22,210 nt of DNA from Thermomucor indicae-seudaticae (lineage: Eukaryota > Mucoromycota > Mucoromycetes > Mucorales > Lichtheimiaceae), in contig JSYX01000334.1 in assembly GCA_000787465.1 (NCBI GenBank), positions 1 to 22,210 on the forward strand, read 5' to 3'. Positions 1 to 11,413 of the stretch are shown here, piece after piece; the first letter of the stretch is position 1; every line of letters begins with the position of its first letter. The notes under the pieces were generated by a model. The model saw only the letters and a program-made list of their open reading frames with translations. It ran no database searches and was not told the DNA's origin. The position numbers and the translations under genes were made by a program.

Positions 1-659
1 CGAATCAGTAATTGCAAGAAGGGGAACAAATTTGCATTCGACGCAAAAAGGCGTCAGTCTTTTCATTCAAGAAACCTTCTGTTTCAAGAAAAAATCATTT
101 GTTTAAAGTAAAACGCGTTTGACACTTGCTGCCTCTTCTCCTTATACTTAGTCCCTCTCTTTCCAACCTACAGACACTCTTTTTGGACATGAAATACCAA
201 TCGGAAAAAAGCCAGCTGTATTTGATGTACATGCTACGTGTATCTAAACTAAAGCCGACTGATTTGAGACACAAGAAATTAAAAATTGGCCATCTTTTTG
301 ACTATGATGGTCAGGTTATATACATTCATCAAGTCAAATATCCAATATAGTATTCAAACATCAGATGGTTCATTCATCAGCGAAACTTAGTGCCTTTGTC
401 ATTCTGTTTCGCTTGAAGAGTTTATGGCAATCACGTCAGGAATTTCTTGCATTGATGTAAAACTGTCATAAATAGAGATCGTCTTTCTCTTTCTATTTTC
501 TCTGTTACCTTATTCTCACTATGCCCTGTGGCGTTGTCGCCAAAGCTCCTCTAACAGAATGGGTTGTCAGTAGAACCTTTTCATGCTTTACATGGCGTAG
601 CGGACTTCAAAACTTCTCCGGAAAAACATTTTGCCTTCGCGAATTTTTCAGCAACGCCT
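1..659. other. Left-edge stretch without a recognised gene
   Basis: I see no family-level coding signal here. A 74-codon frame at 126-350 has no ATG at its start and matches nothing I know. The last part (about 560-659) is open in frame with the glycosyltransferase exon that follows and may be its 5' untranslated leader or an extra upstream exon; pyrimidine-rich sequence with possible acceptor sites ends near 557 and 570. Part of the promoter of the next gene must lie here, but I see no clear TATA box. Confidence 0.5.
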
Positions 660-2542
660 ATGGCATGTTCCTTTTTCCCAAGCAACCCAGCAAAGCCCAA
701 ATCAGAAACCTGGCACCTTTTTTCCGCATTGGCGAGGCCGTTCGTTCGAATCGTATGTCTACTGTAATGCGCTCCCCTTTTGTCTCCCATTGAAATGACA
801 TCTAAAGATGGAACAATTTACTCTTTCCTTTGCTTCCACATCTGTTACTGCTTTGTATAGCCTCCTGCTTTTCGAAAGCGTGCCTTGTCCTTATCCTCAC
901 TGAATATCCCTCGACGTTTACACCTGCCCATCATCTTGTTACGGCTGCTCAGTGTGATACCAGCAGGCATCGGCATTCTTCGAAACAGTTCACGAGCTTG
1001 GTTTCAACCGCCATACGATGAGACGGGCATCTTTGAAAATAAGAGCACGCCATTGATCTATGGAGTCGCGTTACTCTGGGTATGCCCTGTGGATCTTAAC
1101 CAACCGTGGCATTGCTTTCTGACCAAAGGGCTTGTAGTGCGTGCTGGCCGGATTTTGGAGCTGGATTCTGACGACGAGCATGCTGCGACGATGGTTGTAC
1201 CATTACGAGTTAAGCAACGCCGTGGTGCGATTGGTGACGCTCACGGTGATCAACTGGTCGGTTTCGGCATTCATATCTTCATATTATGGATCGGATCAAC
1301 CGCTGTGGGAGTGGATGACGATCTGTTTTATTCTTTTGGTATCAAATGTTCTCAAGATTGTCCTGGCGAACAGTCCAAAGTATTACAAGAAGGGTTCGAC
1401 GTCGGCTGGTCTGGGTGGTGTGAACCACAAGTCGACGGTTGTGCGCGTCTTGGTTCTGCCGCTATCCATTGTTGTCGTTTTGACCATGTTTGCTACTTTA
1501 CATCAGGTGAGCGTATTACGGAGCCAGGCGGTCGTACCCTCCCACGCAGGTAGTAGCAGCAACCTCCTTCCTCATCCTGAATTACCGGAGGCTGGCGTGC
1601 GTGTCATGGTCTTTGTCTTGTCAGCCTGGACGCCGAAGAGCATTGCGAAACGACAGACTTTCCGAGAGACAACCCTGAAGCTGATGCCAGAAAATAATGC
1701 TGATATTTCGTTCTTTTACCGGTTCGTCATTGGACAACCGCCGTCTGATCAAGTGCGAAAAGACATGGGGCCCAAGGTAGACGCTGAGATGGCAAAGTAC
1801 AATGATATTTTGATATTGCCGTGCTCGGACAAGTATGAGGATCTCAGCAAAAAGGTGTTTGAGTCCATGAAGTGGGCGGACCAGTACGAGTTTGATTACT
1901 TGATAAAGACGGATGACGATATATTTGCGCGCTGGGACACGATCAGTAAGGAACTGATTGAAAAGGGTCGCTTAGAGCGATACTGGAGCGGCCTCAGTTA
2001 CTGGTAAGGAAGGATATTGCGAAAATGGGATGATGCTGCTGAAATCTCTTTGCAGGGATATTCCTCCTATTAGAGACGATCGAAACAAGAACAGCGAGCT
2101 AGAGTATCCATTGCCTCTGTTTCCGCGCTACACTGCTGGTGCTCTCTATATCCTGTCCCGGGACGTGGTGCGATTGATTGCTCGTGGTCCGCGTACATTT
2201 GTAAAGAACGAAGACCAGAACTTGGGTCTTTGGTTATTCCCATACAATATACAACCCATTCTTGACCGGCGAATACAGCAAATCGATGTATGCGAGGACG
2301 ACATGATTGCCAAGCACTTTGGTGATTTTGGTGAACCGGATGCTATTGGCGGAACCATGTACGATATGCTCGATAACATTCAAAATGGACGGAGGATGTG
2401 TCACGGTTTTAAGACTGTGTTTTGCGCTCTTTGTTATCCCTGCCATGGCAAAGTCAATCACTGGCGAGATTGGAACTTTGATTGCGACAATGAGAAAGGC
2501 GTTACGCTGCTCAATATGCCGCGGTTGACTGTACTGGAGTAG
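660..2542 (+). CDS. GT31-family (beta-1,3-galactosyltransferase-like) glycosyltransferase, multi-pass N-terminus
   Basis: Model: join(660..752, 861..1079, 1138..2003, 2056..2542), 554 residues, stop TAG. Introns are 108, 58 and 52 bases, all GT-AG, and the frame is kept at each join. The C-terminal half carries the GT31 pattern: RQTFRETT (the family's R-x-x-IR-x-TW region), then DILILPCSDKYEDLSKK, KTDDDIFARWD with the metal-binding DDD, YTAGALYILSRDVV, and NEDQNLGLW (the family's EDV-x-x-G). Such enzymes transfer a sugar, often galactose or GlcNAc in beta-1,3 linkage, in the Golgi lumen using a UDP-sugar; the exact donor and acceptor cannot be told. The N-terminal 240 residues hold about five hydrophobic segments rather than the single type II anchor usual for GT31. 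The start at 660 is the first ATG in the open frame before the first intron; the first exon is the least certain part. The gene converges on the fumarate reductase gene, 148 bases away. Confidence 0.82.
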
Positions 2543-2690
2543 GATACTTTCTATATTCACTCACCCACGCACTCTCACACACACATACTCACGACACTTT
2601 TTGTTTGCGTATTCAATAAGCCAAAGTAGAAAAGTTTATTTATATACGATTTCCTTTCTGTTTTTTTACATGCATTGTGTGGAGATAAAG

Positions 2691-4779
2691 CTACTTCTTC
2701 AGAGTTCCGATGACGGCATAGGGCGCATACTTTTCAATGACGTTCTTGTTGTGAAGCATATTGAATTCTTCTGTGGCATCTCGTCCAGCGTAGATGAGAA
2801 TCGCCTTCTTACCGCCTATATTCGGGAAAAATTAGGCAAGTCTTTTTTACTTCTGGATTAACAAACTGAAAAGCTTACCAGGATGTTCGGGCAAGAAGTC
2901 CGTAACGTTCAGGACTTGACCATTAACAATAACCCAGCAATCGTCAGGCTTGTTGTGCTTGGCAACTTCTTCTGCAGTGTATTCACCAAGCTTCTTGGGT
3001 TCGTCCTGCTTCTTTGGTTCTTGTTGTTGTGGTGGTGGTTGAGACGAAGGGGAAGGTTCTTGTGACACGGGTTGTGGAGCAGCCGACGAAAGTGCTTGTC
3101 CACCTGGCCAGGAAATTTCAAGGTTAACGCGGTTCGGTTCACTGGGGTTAACGACGAGGGAAACGCCAAGGGCGCCGCCGCTCAAGTGTTGGGCAATGGT
3201 ACCCAGACGCTGGGCAGCCACGCCATCTGTGTTGTTGATAAGTTGGGAGAAGAGGTAACGTGAAGCAGATTGACCGGCAACGCGACCAAACACGACACAT
3301 CCAAGCAATGAAGAACCACCGAGACGGTTGGCACCGTGCACACCACCGCACATTTCACCGGCTGCAAATAAACCAGGAATCACTGTTTGGCCACCAGCAG
3401 CCTTGATTTCTGCATCGGGCGTAATCTCGACACCACCCTAAAGCATCCGTTTGTAAGAAAAAGAGAAACGATAGCTAAAAGTAAAGAGAAACATTTACCA
3501 TAGTGTAGTGGAGGACAGGTTGCATAAGAGCCACGTAAAAGTAGTCAGACATCTTGATAGGAACGTTGTGGAAGAAGCGCTTGCCCCAAGGATCCTTTTG
3601 CTTGCCTTCCGCGATGGCATTGTAAGTCTCGAATGTTTCTTCAAGCTTCTTGGGGGAAATGCCCATTTCCTTGGCCAAAGCTTCACCATTTTCAAACTTC
3701 TTCATGAGACCACGACCGGTATAGTGGCGGCAGTGCCACTCGATTTCCTTGGACGCAGCCGTGTTAAGCACTAGGCGGATTGGAAACTTGTTCTTCCACA
3801 TCATGCCGGTTACGTAATCACGGTGACCGAGTTCGTCACAGAAGCGGTTACCGTCAGCATCGAGCAGTATACCGCCGCAGCCACGGAGTGCTTCAGCAGC
3901 TAAGAATTTGACTTTGGCGTCGGGTTCCTTTGGGTCCACCAGACCCGTCGGATGAACTTGAACCTTCTCCAGATCGACTGTGTTGGCGCCCGCAGCAGCA
4001 GCCATCTTGATACCATCACCTGTGCAATGATCACCGTTGGTCGTAGACCTAATAAAGTCCTCAATGGATCAGTACTTTGGGATGCGCAGACCATATAGAG
4101 CGGGGACTTACAGGTTAAAGAGTTCTGGTCGGTGTTTTTGCAACAGCGAACCGGGACCAAAGTCAGCGGCATAACCGCCGGTGGCCAGGATCACAGGACC
4201 GTATTCCTTGTAGACCTTGCCATCGGCTGCATTGCCCACCAAGACATACTCCACACCAATGACAGCACCCTTTTGGTCCTTGATGAGTTTCTGAACACGG
4301 GCGCGCTTGATGATCTTGACTCGGTTAGGTTGTTTCTCAGCCAGCTCTTCGAGTCCTTCCATAAGTGCATACGTAATCGTCATGCCTGGGAACTGCTCCT
4401 TGCCACGATGGGTGCGCGGGAAAGAGTGGCCACCCAGACGGGAAACGAGACTCAAATCGAGTTGAAACTTGTCTTGCAACCATTCGACAGCAGAAGCCGA
4501 TCGGCCGGTGAGCACTTTGATCAATTCTGGTCGCGCCAGATCACGAGCGCTCTTGAGGGTATCTTGGTAGAACTGTTCGACCGAGTCATGAATGTTCTGT
4601 GCAATCTGGGTACGAGTCAAGGCACCGTTGATGCCTGATGTGGCCTTGGTAGAGTTGCCGCCAAAGAAGGGGTTCTTGTCCAAAAGTAAAACATTGCCGC
4701 CTTGTTCAAAGACCGTGTGAGCAGCCGACAAACCGGATAAACCACCACCGACAACAATAATCTGGTTCTTTAGAGACAT
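2691..4779 (-). CDS. Fumarate reductase (Osm1/Frd1 type) fused to a C-terminal cytochrome b5 domain
   Basis: Model: complement(join(2691..2815, 2879..3437, 3499..4048, 4112..4779)), 633 residues, stop TAG, introns of 63, 61 and 63 bases. Residues 8-20 form the FAD-binding dinucleotide fold ([12 protein letters not shown]). [28 protein letters not shown] and [15 protein letters not shown] are signatures of the flavoprotein subunit of the soluble fumarate reductase family, which reduces fumarate to succinate to reoxidise reduced cofactors. After a Pro/Gln/Lys-rich linker (about 519-555), residues 556-633 are a cytochrome b5 domain with HPGG and the expected haem ligands His591 and His614. Fungal Osm1-like enzymes with a fused b5 domain are known, so the fusion is not new. 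FAD-fold residues begin almost at Met1, so no signal or transit peptide is visible and a cytosolic enzyme is inferred. The promoter must lie in 4780-5351. Confidence 0.93.
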
Positions 4780-5351
4780 CTTTTTCCGTGTGCGTGTGTG
4801 TGGAAGAAAGAGAGAAAAAGAGGAAGGGAAAAAACAAGCAGAAGGATTAAATACAAAATAATTTCCCTAAGTTCGCTCTTTCGTTTATGCGAGCTTGCGG
4901 GACGCTTGAAATCGCTCGGATTCTGTGCGTGACGCCCAAATTTTTCCCACTGTCATTACGACCCACATTTATTCATGTGCGTCTCCCACACTTTTATTCT
5001 GATCACGTAAAACGTAATAAAACCATCTACATTTTCCATATGACCGAATCGCTGTATTTCTCGACCCTTCCGTCTTCACGAAAGATCTTGACCTTGTATT
5101 GCAGAAATCATATCAGAGACCCCGCTGACAAATGGGGTTCGCTCACACGGTCCGGGGAAAGGGATCTGTGAAAGCCGGGCGACGCACGTCTCTTGTACAA
5201 CACGAGTTAAGATTGAAAAGCAGAAACGAGTGGTCTTATTACAAAAGGAGAAACACAAAGGAAATGAGTGATATATACATAACGCCAAGCGGCTAAATGA
5301 GAAACAAACGAATGACATGACTACGTAGATAATGCGGTAAACAGAGAACCC
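4780..5351. other. Intergenic stretch: promoter side of fumarate reductase, 3' side of kinesin
   Basis: Both flanking genes are on the minus strand, so this stretch holds the kinesin 3' end and the fumarate reductase promoter. A purine/GT-rich leader (4790-4840) lies next to the fumarate reductase ATG. Short open frames here match no family I know and look like chance. No RNA gene is evident. Confidence 0.5.
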
Positions 5352-8300
5352 TTAGACGACAGTATCTTCATTGTTCTTCAAGGTATCCACGGGAAACAAG
5401 TGATCAATCTTTGTGATCCAATCAATCATCTCGGCTTTGGAACTGGCTTGCAACGTGTATGCGTTATTGTTGGTGTAAAGAGCAAAGACATTGGATCGCT
5501 AAGGTAGAAAAATGATAAATACCCTTCAATTGTATCTCTCTTGGTGAAGAAAGGACTTACGTTGATCATCTTTTCCAAAGCGCGGTTATAATCGACACGG
5601 ACGGAGGAAATATTGATAACGCCTAGTTCATCGGCCTCGGACCGATTGCTGTAAACGTACATGTAGGGTCTGCATGCATTCTCCATTAGCATCCTTTCCT
5701 TCTTCTCCCTGAAAAATATTGTATTTACCTTCGAATAACAAACCATCGCTTCACCCACTTGTCGTCGAGTGCATTTTCTTGATAGGTCAAGAATCCTTTT
5801 TTGGTTACATTGGTGCTATTGTAATATACGAGTAAGCCGATTGAGCCTTATGCATCATTGTCCAGTTTGTCTTACGTCTTGGGAACGAGCTGGACTTCAG
5901 CCAGCAGTTTCGAATCCGTGAGCGGCTTTTGTGGTTCAATCACGCTCGGTGGTTCCTGACTAATAATCACCTATCGGTTAAAAGAAAATCGAATGATTCG
6001 GTGAGTCTGAAGGTCAATCCCTAAAACCTTTCCAGCTTACCTCTGCCAATTTCGATTTCCGACTCCACAATTCGACCACTTTGCGCAACAGATCTTCTTG
6101 CCGTTTCTGCACCGTCTCGGCGTTACCTTCTTGTTTTCCTTCTTGATGTGATTCCTGCGATGAATCGGCAGCTCCATTGCTTGGTTGCACCCGGGTGACT
6201 TGCAAAGTGAGGAATTGCTCGGTATAGGCAACTTGCTCTAGCCGCTTGATCTTGTCTTGTATTTCCTTAAAGTCATTGACTAATGACACGCCTCTGGGAG
6301 TCCATCCATCGCGCAGCAACTCTTCACCGCGCACATACTTGGATGCTGTATTCAGTCTCCATAGCTGGCTCACGCGGCGCGTCATGGGCGGTTTGAGCTG
6401 AACCGAAAATACGGCAGTTGAGCCTGGCAGCACGCGTTTGCTACCACCACTAGCAGATCCCAAGAGTCTTTTTAAAGCCGATGAGGTGGATGATTTGTCT
6501 CTTCCTTGAATTTGCACCGCTACGTCCAAGCTGAACTGCATGGGTCTGGCACACTTTTCCGCTTCCACCTGAAACTTGAGTTCCAACAAGACCCGGCTGT
6601 TGGATGCTGTGACACAGTTCAAAAAGGGACATTCATGCTGGGAACTGTCCCATGCGCCGTACGCTGTCAGCTCGCTAGTTCCATCGCTGTTATACACGAC
6701 AGATTGATGACTCATCTTGATGGGAACGTCTCCCGCGTTGCCACCATCAATCAAACGTCCTTTGGCATCGAGCAGTCGAGCCCCTCCAAGAGAAACATTA
6801 CTCACGGCTGTCCATAAGAACTGTCGACCCGACGTGTGCCGTAGTGTAATATTGATACGTCGCTGCAAGCCCTGTCGCAAGCAAAAGGCGCCTCTATCTA
6901 GCTCGTTCTGTGTTGTTACTTGCACCGGTACATACTTGCCGTTCGGCATCAGCTCGCACACTTGGACACGTGCCACGACGTCGTGTTTCTCAGCTGCCAG
7001 CAGCTCTTCCTCTGGGCGTCGCTCCAAACCACCCTGACCATCGTGCATCAAATGATCTGCGCATCGACTGTATTCCACGCCTGAACCAGTAGTAGCAACG
7101 TTGTTCTTGTCAGACATGAGTCGTAGTAATAGCTGTTTCTTTCCGCTGGATTCTCTCTGCTCATCCCATCGCTGGTAGTGTTTCAGAGCGGCAGGCTGGG
7201 CTTGGCCATAGATCTCAAACGACACCATTCCATTGGTAAACAAGTCGACCATGCTTTCCGTCACTGCAACGGACAGTGTCTGATTATAATCGAGCTGAAT
7301 CGGTAAATTGCCGAATCCAGAGACAGGCTCTGTCGCAAAAACCTTGTCTTCTGCTCTTGCTGAGCGTGGTCCGAACGATGAAAGTCGAAACTGTACATGC
7401 ACCTTCGTAAAATGATCCTCCTTGAGCCCGGTCAACTCCAAGAGTCGGATTTCAAACATGATATGCTGGCCAGCCTGAAGCGTGCGGCCACCGTCTTGCG
7501 TATTAATAAACCCAGTATTGCCAGTCTGAGCCACTGGCGATATAAGCATCTTCAATTTGCCTTTGATCTGGCCAGTCGTGCGACACACAATGTTGACCGT
7601 GCCCTCATAGGGCTTTTGCAAAACCAAGCTGCGGAATGATGCGGCGGCGCTGCCAATGAACGTATACTTGCGACCAGGCATCTCATAAAAGGGATCCTCC
7701 CAGTTGAGATGTTTGCGATACATGGGTTTATCCATGAAATTGTGCAAATTCCGCATCTTTTCCAGTCTGTCCTTCAGCTTATCAAGAGACCAGACGTACA
7801 TGGCGTTGTGCTTTCGATCAAAGACACGTACGCCGACGCATGGTTTGGTACAAGTCACCAAGGTTGGGTCATCATCGTCTTCAATGTCCTGCAGCGCCCC
7901 TGATTTGTCCTCCCAATAAGACACCGGGTTGGCAAACTGGCCGTCTTCAATGATTGTGAATTGATACGTTGCTTCTTTGCCAAACTGCTTGGCGATAATG
8001 TTGGCCTCCTTCAATATCACCGCATGGGTCAGGAGCGTTTCGGCCATGGACACGTAGTGGAGCTTCTTCCAAATCTTGATAGTGTCCATTGCACGCTTAC
8101 GATCAAGCTCACTCAATCCGTCCTGCTGCATCGCGAGCTGCATGGACATGCGACTGATTCTGTTTTCGAAAAAGACACGTTGTTCATCAATGACCTTTTG
8201 GAGCTTTTCCCGTTCGGCCTTGAAGCGTTCTTCTAGGTCTCCTGGACCATGCAATGTGGCTTCGGTGCAAACACTTTCGAGGGCATCAGAGTCAGCAACT

Positions 8301-10906
8301 GTCGTGGTGGCCAGAGAGTTCCGAAGTGAGTCTTTCGACGAAAGATCATCGTCACAACCTAGCGTGGTAGCCCTGCTGGATGGCCGGGAGCGTCTCGCGT
8401 TTCGGATCCTGGAAATATCACCATAAAGCTTGTCCAAGTCATCATCCCTCAAGTTCTGTATAGTTGCTTCGCTGGCATAATAACTCCTGACAGCCTCAGG
8501 TGTGGCATTGCTCCAATCCAGCGGTTCAGAGTACAGTGTGTGGGTCTCTAGAGGTGATCCTGGCCATGGTGGTATATCGTCAGTCGCGATGCCTGGCGTA
8601 GGTGGTCCATTTGTACTCGTACTTCCGCTGCTGATAATGACAGACCTCTGACGTTCCCGCTCACGTCGGGCTTCTTCTGGGTGATTGAAGCGGAAAAGAT
8701 GGTAGTCACCGAGAATGATGCGGTATCCGCTCTTGAGTCGCCGAGGCTCGGATATGCGCATGCCATTGACGATGACTAGTGAACCTTCGTTTGGATAGAG
8801 CGTGACAACGCCGTTTTCGTTCTCAAATCGACAGTGCTCGTCTTTAATGTTGGTTCCTGATAAACGAATCTCGGCTGGCGTATCGCTGTTTTCTTTGCCC
8901 ACGCGTGTAACGCCTGGTTTCAGCTGATAGACAAGACACTCAGACATGAGAGGATCCTCATTCAGGTTGACAAGGTGAGGGGTTTTCTTGGGTGCATAGA
9001 CACCAACATTGTTCTTGTGCACAGTAATACCGAGTTCTTCTAGCGCCTTTTCTCGCTCCGTCTGTATCTGTTCTGTCTTTTTCAACTTGTCTTCCCAGGT
9101 CTCGTTAAGGTTTGCGAGTAATTTCTCGGATGTCTGGAACTGTTCCACAATCTCTTGCTTTGTCATCTTGCGAACGTTGCCGTTGCTATCTGCAAACTCG
9201 ATTTCTTCATCGTCTCCTATGACACTTTGCGCTGATGTGCCTCCAGAGGATGCCAAACGGTCAGTGCTTCGGCTACTGCCGCCAGGCGTTTTACTGCTAT
9301 TACTACTGCTCTTGTACGCGCTGTTCGCTGTAAGTTGTTCAACCAATTCTGGGGCGTAAACATGGAGTCTTTCGCGCAGTAGCTCGAGCTCTTCTTTGAG
9401 TTCGCGAATGATTTTGGCATTGGGATCCTCATTGATAACTGCTTTATTCTTGATCTTTTTCGCTTGATCAGCGTATCGCAGCGTACTGAGCGTTTCGTCG
9501 TAGTCAGCCGGAGATATGGCTGCAATCATGGCTGTTTTAGAGTTACCGCCAAGTGAGTCTTTCAGTAACCATGTCAGGACCTGACCATATGAAGGCAGAC
9601 ATCAGATATTGTGTTAACTGCAAAAAGCAAGGTGCCTTTAAGACTTACAGAATCTCGATATGGAATAAAGACTTCTTTCGCCTTTTTGCCTTTCTTGCCG
9701 GATTCCTGTGAGGACTGCTCCGCCAAACCAGCAATGACTTTACCGAGCGTGGTGAGAGAACGATTGATATTGGCACCCTCTTTAAGACGAGCACCGGTTG
9801 CACCAGTACTGTTGGCACGCTCACTACCAGCCAAGTCCACAAGACTACATTAATGCATAAGAAGCGGCATATGAATATTGAGTTGCTGGCGCCCAACATG
9901 TTCCGTTTGATTTACCTGATTCTGGCTACCTTTTCAGTTTCCAGTTTGGTGACTTCATCAAATCGCTTTTGCGTTAAGAGCACAGTAAAGACGGCGTGTG
10001 ACCGAGAAGATGTTGCATTCATGTTTGTAGCGGCCACTGTTCGTGCCTTGTTTCCTTCGTCCATTAAATTATTGATGTCATCGAACGAATTGACGACCAC
10101 TTTGGACAAGTCTTCCACGTACGGACCCAGGCTTGGATGTTCGCGGACCTTGAGGTTGCCCTTGTTATTTGGGTTCAAAAGATCCCTCACTTTTTCATTG
10201 TAAATTTCAATGTATGAGACTTCCACACGGTAGGTCACATTAGGATCCGACGTATTCTTGATACGTTCAAACAATTCCGAGCAAGTCCGTGGGATAATGC
10301 CCTTATCTTCTCCATATCCCATCTATTATTATCATTATTACGCCGTTTGCAAAGCGAAAATCAGTCTCCGTCGAATTCATGGTTACACGAGATGCCAACT
10401 TGTTACCATAGAGTACGACTTTCCGGCACCAGTCTGGCCATCTGTTTTCTCAGGACCATGAGCAATCGATCGCGCTCTCTCTCCCTCCCTCTCTCTCTTT
10501 ATTACGGTTTTAGAGAAGTAAAGAAAAGAAGAGACTTACAGGCAAAGATGCAGCAGTTGTATCCATCGAATGCATGGTCCAGAAGCTCAACGCCCAAGTC
10601 GTTGTATACCTGCTGTTGATCGGCATAGGAGGGATCCGAAGGATCCGCAGACCAGTAAGATCGATCAAACGTAAATGCTTTGACATCCTCAGATTCTTTG
10701 CCTGTCTTTTGATCATCTGGCCTACGTATGATGGTTTGGTTACCAACCATTCGGACCAGACAGGTGGCACCTCGAGCCAATTCTACATGTAATAATAGCT
10801 GTGATAAGTTTTCCGGCTGCCAGCTGTCAACTTGTCAATCAGTTGAACCTCGTTGATTGAGTGGACGGCATCGTACGACCACTTTAATATTGCCACCTCC
10901 GCTCAT
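5352..10906 (-). CDS. Kinesin-3 motor (Unc104/KIF1A type)
   Basis: Model: complement(join(5352..5498, 5561..5669, 5729..5815, 5876..5970, 6041..9580, 9649..9844, 9916..10322, 10407..10441, 10540..10782, 10849..10906)), 1638 residues, stop TAA. Residues 1-360 are a kinesin motor: P-loop GQTGAGKS (102-109), switch I SSRSH (217-221), switch II DLAGSE (251-256). Next come a neck and short coiled coils, an FHA domain (about 536-615, GVTRVG and later NG), a long KIF1B/DUF3694-type stalk, and a C-terminal PH domain (about 1525-1620) with [11 protein letters not shown] and [10 protein letters not shown]. This architecture is specific to plus-end-directed kinesin-3, which carries early endosomes and vesicles along microtubules in hyphae; the PH domain binds phosphoinositides on the cargo. 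Length matches fungal relatives. Most of the stalk lies in one 3540-base exon. The P-loop sits on a 35-base exon, and the first intron has a rare GTTCAA donor. Confidence 0.95.
10475..10500. repeat. CT/GA-rich low-complexity tract in a kinesin intron
   Basis: A 26-base run made only of C and T on the plus strand (purine-rich in the sense of the gene) lies inside the 98-base intron (10442..10539) just upstream of the P-loop exon. Confidence 0.9.
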
Positions 10907-11413
10907 GCCGATGAGTTGAAAACGTAATGAGAAGCCGCTCGGTTACGTCGAGTAAACGAAGTTGAGGAAATATATATATGTATATGAAATATATATATAT
11001 ATAGAAGCTATACTGGCGCAAGATATATTTATATGTTGAATAAAATATTGTTCGCTTCGCGAAAGCTGTCGATGGTTGCTAAGATACAAGACGCTCCAGC
11101 AACAGGAGGGAAGGAGATGCAAAGAAGGTTCAAAGGGAAAAGGGGCGACGTAAATGAAGGTGCCTCAAAACAGATTTCTGTATTATGCTGACGAATGGTT
11201 TCAAAGTCGGATCTCACTCGGCTTTGGTAAGTTTACTTAATTCAGCCATTTTTGGTCAGACTTCTTGTTCAATACACCTTCTTACTATCTTTCTCTACAG
11301 AATTGTGGTTTAATAACCCAGCGATGAAACATACAGAAAATGAAAGAAAACGTTTTAGACACAACACCATCACACAACGACAACTTGATCACGCGGACAA
11401 GCCATTGGGTTGT
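10907..11413. other. Intergenic stretch: kinesin promoter region and 3' side of the acyltransferase gene
   Basis: Contains the kinesin start region and an AT-repeat about 65 bases upstream of its ATG. A 62-codon minus-strand frame at 11029-11217 matches nothing I recognise. No RNA gene is seen. Confidence 0.5.
10969..11003. repeat. AT dinucleotide tract upstream of kinesin
   Basis: About 35 bases that are almost entirely alternating A and T, with one short break (ATGAAAT). It lies 63-97 bases before the kinesin ATG, so it could serve as a TATA-like or nucleosome-poor promoter element. That role is inferred only from position. Confidence 0.8.

Noticed and set aside
126..350. Small plus-strand open frame near the left edge
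   Set aside because: No ATG at its start, no homology I can recognise, AT-rich surroundings.
1138..1553. Continuation of the 885-1553 plus-strand frame as coding
   Set aside because: Only its first part (up to 1079) is used; after the intron the glycosyltransferase frame, with membrane helices and then GT31 motifs, takes over.
4132..4638. 168-codon plus-strand open frame
   Set aside because: It is antisense to fumarate reductase exon 1, which has unmistakable family motifs.
5100..5190. Possible tRNA or small RNA in the fumarate reductase promoter region
   Set aside because: GC-rich short pairings can be drawn but no cloverleaf or A/B-box pair was found.
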